This document shows, in pieces, positions 59,904-64,000 of a stretch of 64,000 bases of DNA. Within the stretch, counting starts at the first letter, position 1; each line of letters opens with the position of its first letter. Source of the stretch: DASSQJ01 sp963772645 (lineage in GTDB: Bacteria; Actinomycetota; Actinomycetes; Actinomycetales; Dermatophilaceae); the NCBI GenBank assembly GCA_963772645.1, contig CAVYYD010000007.1, positions 62,001-126,000 of the forward strand, written 5' to 3'. Made by a program: the position numbers and the translations under genes. The notes below the pieces were generated by a model. The model was not told where the DNA came from. It searched no databases and worked only from the letters and a program-made list of their open reading frames with translations.

Positions 59904-60965
59904 TCAGGTGGCCATGGCTTCGAGCATGTGGTCGAGCTCGTTGACGGGCCGTCCGGGTGGGAGGACGAGGGTGGGCAGCTGTGCACCGGCCGCGTACCAC
60001 CGGTCCAGACCCCGGGCCGCCTGTTCGGCGTCACCTCTGAGGGTCAGCTCGTCCAGCAGGACACGTGCCGGCTCGGGCACGTGGAAGGTGCCTCTGGTGC
60101 GATTGGCTGCGAGGATCTGCTCGACGGCAGGACCGTGCCCGAGTCGGAGCAGGGTCTGGCGATAGAGGGGACCCATGCTCGTGAGGTAGAAGGCCACCCA
60201 CCATGAGGCCATTTCGAGGGCGGTGGCCGGGTCGCTCGAGACGGCCGCGGGCACACACGGGGCGATGAGCGGAAGCGGCCGGTTGGGACCGCTACGCGCT
60301 GCACCCTCCCGGAGCAGCCGCAGGCTCGACTCGAGGCCGGTGAGGGGGAGGAGGAAGGGTGCCCAGCCGTCGGCGAGTTCGCCGGCCAGCCGCACCGACT
60401 GAGGGCCCAGCGCGGCTAGGTGGATGGGGATCTCGCGCTGTGGGGTGACGGCCAGCTTCAGCGGCCGGTTGTCCCGCTCGACGGTGGAGTCGAGGCGTTG
60501 GCCGTTCAGCAGCCGGCGAACCTGTCGCGTCACGACGGCGAGCCGCTGAACCGGTTCGGTGAACTCGACATCGTGCAGTCCTTCGGCAAGCGGCGGGCTT
60601 CCCGCGCCGAGTCCCAGCACGAATCGGTCGGCCGAGGCCTCGGCGAGGCTGCTGGCAAGCATGGCGATGGTGGCGGGCGTGCGCCCCCAGACGTTGAGCA
60701 CCCCGGTGCCGAGGGTGATCCGGTCCGTGCGCGTGGCGACCTCGGCGAGGAGCACGCCCGCGTCGTGTCCCCAGCCCTCGGCCACGAAGAAGGCGTCGTA
60801 GCCGAGCGCTTCCGCGCGTTCGGCCAGGTGTAGGACGACCGGACGCCGCGTCTCCATGGGCGTCAGGCCGACCGCGAGCTGCCGCGAGGGCACTACTTGA
60901 TGATGCTCAACCAGCATCCCGATGTACAGGGGCGCGCTCGGCGCGGAGGTGAGGCCGTGAGGCAT
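59904..60965 (-). CDS. LLM-class (luciferase-like, probably F420-dependent) oxidoreductase
   Basis: This about 353-residue protein has LAERAEALGYDAFFVAEGWGHDAGVLLAEVATRTDRITLGTGV, the bacterial-luciferase-type barrel start, and IPIHLAALGPQSVRLAGELADGWAPFLLP. Such proteins in actinobacteria often use F420 or FMN. The start may be ATG 60965 or GTG 61025; neither has a strong ribosome-binding site. Confidence 0.85.
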   Translation of the reverse strand: MPHGLTSAPSAPLYIGMLVEHHQVVPSRQLAVGLTPMETRRPVVLHLAERAEALGYDAFFVAEGWGHDAGVLLAEVATRTDRITLGTGVLNVWGRTPATIAMLASSLAEASADRFVLGLGAGSPPLAEGLHDVEFTEPVQRLAVVTRQVRRLLNGQRLDSTVERDNRPLKLAVTPQREIPIHLAALGPQSVRLAGELADGWAPFLLPLTGLESSLRLLREGAARSGPNRPLPLIAPCVPAAVSSDPATALEMASWWVAFYLTSMGPLYRQTLLRLGHGPAVEQILAANRTRGTFHVPEPARVLLDELTLRGDAEQAARGLDRWYAAGAQLPTLVLPPGRPVNELDHMLEAMAT

Positions 60966-60996
60966 CGCACCCGCGTCACATCGCCGCGCCAGGGCG

Positions 60997-61347
60997 TCAA
61001 GCGAGAAGAACCGCGAGGTCGGCACCTATCCCAACGTGACGAAGCAGGAACGCGCGCTCGTCGAGCCGTTTGCGCCGCAGCCAGGCGGTGACCTCGTCGT
61101 TGCACTTGCTGGCGTTGCACGGGCGACAAGCAGGCACCACGTTGCCGAGCGTGTAACGACCGCCGCGGGAGATGGGCAGAACGCAGTCGCGCTGAAGCGG
61201 CCGCTCCGTGGCGCCGCAGTACGCGCACCCTCCCCAGGCATGCTGCAGGGCGGCCCATTGGGCGTCGGTCAGGTCGTGAGCGACCTGCGCTATGCGGCGT
61301 TGGCGCCGCCTGGCAGCCCGAGCCCTGCGACTACCGCTCACGGCCAT
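60997..61347 (-). CDS. HNH endonuclease
   Basis: This 116-residue protein has an HNH nuclease core: CAYCGATERPLQRDCVLPISRGGRYTLGNVVPACRPCNASK, with two CxxC zinc pairs and an asparagine, although the first HNH residue is Asp-Cys rather than His-type. Stand-alone HNH proteins occur in phages and mobile elements. ATG at 61347; its end overlaps the alternative start of the LLM gene. Confidence 0.82.
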   Translation of the reverse strand: MAVSGSRRARAARRRQRRIAQVAHDLTDAQWAALQHAWGGCAYCGATERPLQRDCVLPISRGGRYTLGNVVPACRPCNASKCNDEVTAWLRRKRLDERAFLLRHVGIGADLAVLLA

Positions 61348-61466
61348 GTGCCCAACCTAGGACGGTGAGCTATCCGGAGCCGGGCACCTCGCTGGCAAGA
61401 CAACGGCCGTGTCGGTGAGCAGCGTGCGCGACGCTCTTCGCCGGCCAAGGTTCCTGCCGTCTTCGG

Positions 61467-62222
61467 TCAGATGCAGCGTAGGGAACACGAGCCGAGCTGC
61501 GGTGAGCTCACCTCGATCTCGAGGCCGGCCTCGAGATCGATCGGCGCCGTGATCCCGCCGGTGAGCACGACCATCCCGGCCTCGAGACGCGCGCCGCGCT
61601 GGGCGAGCTCGCGCACGAGGTAGGCCACCGCCTCGGCGGGGGACCCCATGGCGGCCCGACCGCTGCCAGACCGTTGCTCGCCGCCCCAGACCATCGTCAG
61701 GGCGAGGTCCTCTGGTGAGACGTCGGCGGCGACGAAGTCCCCCACGGAGTAGGCGGCGGCGGACGAGCCGTCCGCGGTGTTGTCGAGCCAGGTGAACTCA
61801 TACGACTCCCATCGGGGGTCGACGACCTCGAGCGCCAGTGCCCATCGGCCGGCCCTCTGCACGTCGGCGGCACCGACGTGGGAGCCGGACAGCGCCTGGT
61901 CGGTGAGGAACGCGAACTCCGGTTCTGCCTTCGGGTGGCGCAGCCTCGACAGGTCGAGGGTTCCGTCGGTGGCCATGTCGTCCCACAGCGACCCAAAGTT
62001 CGGGGCGTCGATGCCGAGTGCCTCACGCATCGCGTCCGAGGTCCAGCCCAGCTTGTAGCCGGTGCGGTGCCGGCCGCGTTCCACCAGCCGGCGGTCGACC
62101 TCGGTGGCGATCGCCCAGGCCTCCTGCGCGCTTAGGCCACCCGGGTCGCGGGAGAACAGCGGCAGCCCGGTGAGCGTGCTCCGCGCCTGTTCGAGTTGGT
62201 CCGCTGCGCTGCTGATGTCCAT
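61467..62222 (-). CDS. 2-keto-4-pentenoate hydratase-like (FAH superfamily) protein
   Basis: This 251-residue protein has YKLGWTSDAMREALGID, PKAEPEFAFLTDQALSG (acidic metal-binding EPEFAF) and ALALEVVDPRWESYEF, then the final GGITAPIDLEAGLEIEVSSPQLGS. These are the hallmarks of hydratases of meta-cleavage pathways. No other pathway gene is next to it. ATG at 62222 with GGAGC upstream. Confidence 0.85.
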   Translation of the reverse strand: MDISSAADQLEQARSTLTGLPLFSRDPGGLSAQEAWAIATEVDRRLVERGRHRTGYKLGWTSDAMREALGIDAPNFGSLWDDMATDGTLDLSRLRHPKAEPEFAFLTDQALSGSHVGAADVQRAGRWALALEVVDPRWESYEFTWLDNTADGSSAAAYSVGDFVAADVSPEDLALTMVWGGEQRSGSGRAAMGSPAEAVAYLVRELAQRGARLEAGMVVLTGGITAPIDLEAGLEIEVSSPQLGSCSLRCI

Positions 62223-62443
62223 GCCAGCTCCTGCCCAGAACCCGGCGACACCCTGAGTCGCCGGTCGAACTTTCCTGAGTGTGGGGGACTGACCCAGGCC
62301 CGCGCCCCGTTGTTCCGCAGGCAGGGAAGGCGCAACGAGGCTCGGTCACCTCGGAGTTGCGCCCAAGCCGACTTCGCTAAGCGGACCGCCGGACGCGTTC
62401 GACCACGCTGCGTCATAGCGCCGCGAGTCGGGGCTGCTGTGGT

Positions 62444-62677
62444 TCAGGCGGATCGGGCGATCTCGTGTTCGACGGCGCGGCGGACCCATGCGGAGACGGA
62501 TCGGTCGTCGGCCCCGGCTCGCTTCTTGACCTCGTCCAGGAGCTCGGGCGGGAACCGGACCGGGATCGGTGCGGTCAGCCGCTTCGAGCGGCGGCGGGGC
62601 GGGCCCTGTGGTTCCTGGTTCTCCGGGTGGGCGTAGAAGTCGTACTCCTGCTCGGGAGTCATCGGGTCAGTACTCAT
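62444..62677 (-). CDS. RHH (CopG-type) antitoxin-like protein
   Basis: This 77-residue protein ends KRLTAPIPVRFPPELLDEVKKRAGADDRSVSAWVRRAVEHEI, a ribbon-helix-helix DNA-binding domain, with an acidic, glutamine-rich N-terminus. The upstream gene overlaps its start by 11 bases. Likely the antitoxin or regulator of the disrupted partner. Confidence 0.78.
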   Translation of the reverse strand: MSTDPMTPEQEYDFYAHPENQEPQGPPRRRSKRLTAPIPVRFPPELLDEVKKRAGADDRSVSAWVRRAVEHEIARSA

Positions 62678-62985
62678 CACGGTCCCTTCGGTAGGTAGCG
62701 GCAAGGCCCGAAGAAGCCTCGTAGCAGCCGATCGGCCGGCACTTGCGCGGATCGCTTGATCGCGATGGCGCGATCGGCACGATCGGGACGGTGCCTGCCA
62801 CCTCGGCCACCATCAGATAGTGCGCGGGTGGCTTGGCGGGGTAGAAGAGCGGATCGTTGACCCACACGTCGTAGACGTCGTCAAGGCCGAGGTGCAGGTG
62901 CGTGCTTGAACCGATGCGCGGCCTGAGCGTCGACCTCGAAGGGGTCCTGCTCATCGAGCAGGTCCAGATCGAGCAACTCGTCCAC
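62667..62985 (-). pseudogene. toxin-like partner of the RHH protein, frameshifted
   Basis: From GTG 62985 the protein reads VDELLDLDLLDEQDPFEVDAQAAHRFKHA, then the frame breaks near 62900 (one extra base); the next frame continues LHLGLDDVYDVWVNDPLFYPAKPPAHYLMVAEV, APSRSSDPRKCRPIGCYEA and ends RRDRDEY. From memory the restored sequence resembles a conserved actinobacterial family usually linked to a small RHH gene. The span is one base more than a multiple of three. Confidence 0.65.
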
Positions 62986-63093
62986 CCCTCAACGGTATAA
63001 CAAACGACTACGCACGCGGTAGACGTAACCTGATGCCCCCTATCGCCGCTGTCGACCTACATCATCCAAGCCAGCTTGGATGTCGGTCGCGTG

Positions 63094-63122
63094 TTGCCGC
63101 ACCCATGGATGTCAGCTACAGT
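63094..63122 (+). promoter_or_regulatory. promoter of the HigBA-like operon, probably leaderless
   Basis: TTGCCG at 63094-63099, 17 bases, TACAGT at 63117-63122. Transcription would start at or next to the ATG at 63129, and no ribosome-binding site precedes it. The inverted repeat TGTCA-N8-TGACA (63110-63127) overlaps the -10 box and could be the autoregulatory operator. Confidence 0.65.
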
Positions 63123-63128
63123 TGACAC

Positions 63129-63434
63129 ATGGTGGAGGTCAACCGATCCGGAACCTTCGACCGATGGCTCAGAAGACTGAAAGATCCCCGCGCCCGGGCG
63201 CGGGTGCTGGTCCGGATCAACCGACTGGCGGCCGGCAACCCTGGAGACGTCAAACCCGTCGGCCGCGGCGTCTCCGAACTGCGGATCAGCTACGGCCCCG
63301 GCTACCGCATCTACTACCTCCAAGACGGCGACCGGGTCATCCTGCTGCTCACCGGCGGCAACAAGTCCAGCCAGGACGCCGACATCCGAGCCGCGCACCA
63401 GATCGCTGAAGAATGGAGAGGAAGCCGACCATGA
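63129..63434 (+). CDS. HigB/RelE-type toxin (Gp49-like)
   Basis: This 101-residue protein has FDRWLRRLKDPRARARVLVRINRLAAGNPGDVKPVGRGVSELRISYGPGYRIYYLQDG and LLTGGNKSSQDADIRAAHQIA, the TIGR02683-type toxin pattern. It would cleave ribosome-bound mRNA. Toxin-first order is normal for this family. It overlaps the antitoxin as ATGA. Confidence 0.9.
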   Translation: MVEVNRSGTFDRWLRRLKDPRARARVLVRINRLAAGNPGDVKPVGRGVSELRISYGPGYRIYYLQDGDRVILLLTGGNKSSQDADIRAAHQIAEEWRGSRP

Positions 63435-63727
63435 GCAACGAGACATTCGCCCCCTTCGACAGCGCCGACTACCTGAACAGCTTCGAGGACGTCACCGCCT
63501 ACCTCGAGGCCGTCCTCGACGACGCCGACGACGACCCCAAGGTCATCGCCGCTGCCCTCGGTGCGATCGCCCGCTCCCGCAACTTCAGCCAGATCGCTCG
63601 CGAAGCGGGGATGAGTCGAGAAGGCCTGTACAAGGCCCTCTCCGCCGACGGCAACCCCTCCCTGGCCACGGTCCTGAAAGTCGCCCACGCGCTCGGGCTG
63701 CGGCTGCACTTCGAAGCCACCGCCTAG
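63431..63727 (+). CDS. HigA-like helix-turn-helix antitoxin
   Basis: This 98-residue protein has DSADYLNSFEDVTAYLEAVLDDADDDPKVIAAALGAIARS, then a helix-turn-helix (NFSQIAREAGMSREGLYKALS) and NPSLATVLKVAHALGLRLHFE, the TIGR02684-type antitoxin. It both neutralises the toxin and binds the operator. Confidence 0.9.
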   Translation: MSNETFAPFDSADYLNSFEDVTAYLEAVLDDADDDPKVIAAALGAIARSRNFSQIAREAGMSREGLYKALSADGNPSLATVLKVAHALGLRLHFEATA

Positions 63728-63878
63728 CGCCGCCGCGGCCACACCCGAGGCCAGGACCAGGTGTCCGACATGTCAGCGGTAGTCGACGATCTCGACGTCC
63801 TCGGGCCGGCGCCTGCCCAGGTGAACCAGATCGCCACTCTTGGTCGTGGACGCCGGCTGGCCGAAGGATTTCGCGGCC

Positions 63879-64000
63879 CTAATCCCAGGGTTCGAACCGG
63901 CCCCGCCACCGCACCCGCCAGGCCAGCGCCTCGCGGGCCATGTCGAGCGCCTGAGCCACAGCGTCCAGGTCATGGTCGGCGACCACAGCCGGTCCCTGCC
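63879..64000 (-). CDS. unidentified protein, C-terminal part only (cut by the window edge)
   Basis: A minus-strand frame is open from the right edge and ends at a TAG at 63881-63879. The visible 39 residues read VVADHDLDAVAQALDMAREALAWRVRWRGRFEPWD at their end. No family was recognised. The region 63728-63878 shows nothing I can support. Confidence 0.4.
   Translation of the reverse strand, partial: QGPAVVADHDLDAVAQALDMAREALAWRVRWRGRFEPWD

Noticed and set aside
1..64000. CRISPR arrays
   Set aside because: No series of regularly spaced repeats was seen; the only tandem repeats are a pair of 15-mers and a pair of 13-mers.

Overview
The window is very GC-rich DNA with many GTG starts and dense, translationally coupled operons. 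GAF-ANTAR regulators, a SigF/SigB-type sigma factor, a GTP-type PEP carboxykinase and an F420/luciferase-like oxidoreductase all point to an actinomycete (Actinomycetota). I cannot name the genus from the sequence.

Region 1 (2-12117) holds the 3' part of an M28-like membrane peptidase, then a nine-gene minus-strand operon (10300 back to 1464) in which almost every junction is a 4-base ATGA or GTGA overlap. It encodes an MDR dehydrogenase, a PTPS/QueD-like protein, a GT4 glycosyltransferase, two SAM methyltransferases, a flippase-like membrane protein, a RibD-type reductase, GTP cyclohydrolase II and a CDP-alcohol phosphotransferase fused to an alkaline-phosphatase-superfamily domain. It looks like a route from GTP to a methylated, glycosylated, membrane-linked product; I do not recognise it as a characterised pathway. 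An ECF sigma/anti-sigma pair lies beside it. The same promoter (TGAACC-N16-CGTnnn) precedes the sigma gene, the nine-gene operon and a divergent small membrane-protein gene, so these three units look like one regulon.

Region 2 (12243-14292) is a caspase-like peptidase with a small EACC1-like partner, as in NTP-dependent conflict systems. Region 3 (14496-28995) is a surface-glycan locus: three GT2 enzymes, an aldehyde dehydrogenase, a NodU/TobZ-type O-carbamoyltransferase, two GT9 heptosyltransferase-like enzymes, two GT4 enzymes, an HldE-type kinase/adenylyltransferase, an SDR and a UDP-glucuronate-decarboxylase-like epimerase. GmhA and GmhB equivalents are present only as domains fused to glycosyltransferases. 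Together they could make and use an ADP- or NDP-heptose in a Gram-positive.

Region 4 (29066-48708) is mostly stress and housekeeping genes: three GAF-ANTAR proteins, a DUF421 protein, hemerythrin, a zinc dehydrogenase, a Na+/H+ antiporter, a SigF-like sigma factor, a cupin, an Hsp70-like protein, an MFS-cNMP fusion, PckG, a flavodoxin, an aminotransferase class IV enzyme and a PGPGW membrane protein. Three SigF-like promoters (GTTT-N15/16-GGGTA) lie in front of a small hydrophilic protein, hemerythrin and the dehydrogenase. Several genes between 30.7 and 45.8 kb carry single-base frameshifts, which may be sequencing errors or real decay.

Region 5 (48784-64000) begins at tRNA-Val(CAC) and is an accessory region: an IS21-family element with a 5-bp target duplication, an ISL3-family element with an 8-bp target duplication, a MazEF-like module, an intact HigBA-like module, a ParDE-like module with a broken toxin, a second broken toxin/RHH pair, small monooxygenase-like and NTF2-like proteins, an SRPBCC protein, a secreted PQQ-type beta-propeller protein, an LLM oxidoreductase, an HNH endonuclease and a hydratase. 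A recurring intergenic element with core TCACTCGnTC occurs four times here, each time upstream of a minus-strand gene. No integrase was seen.
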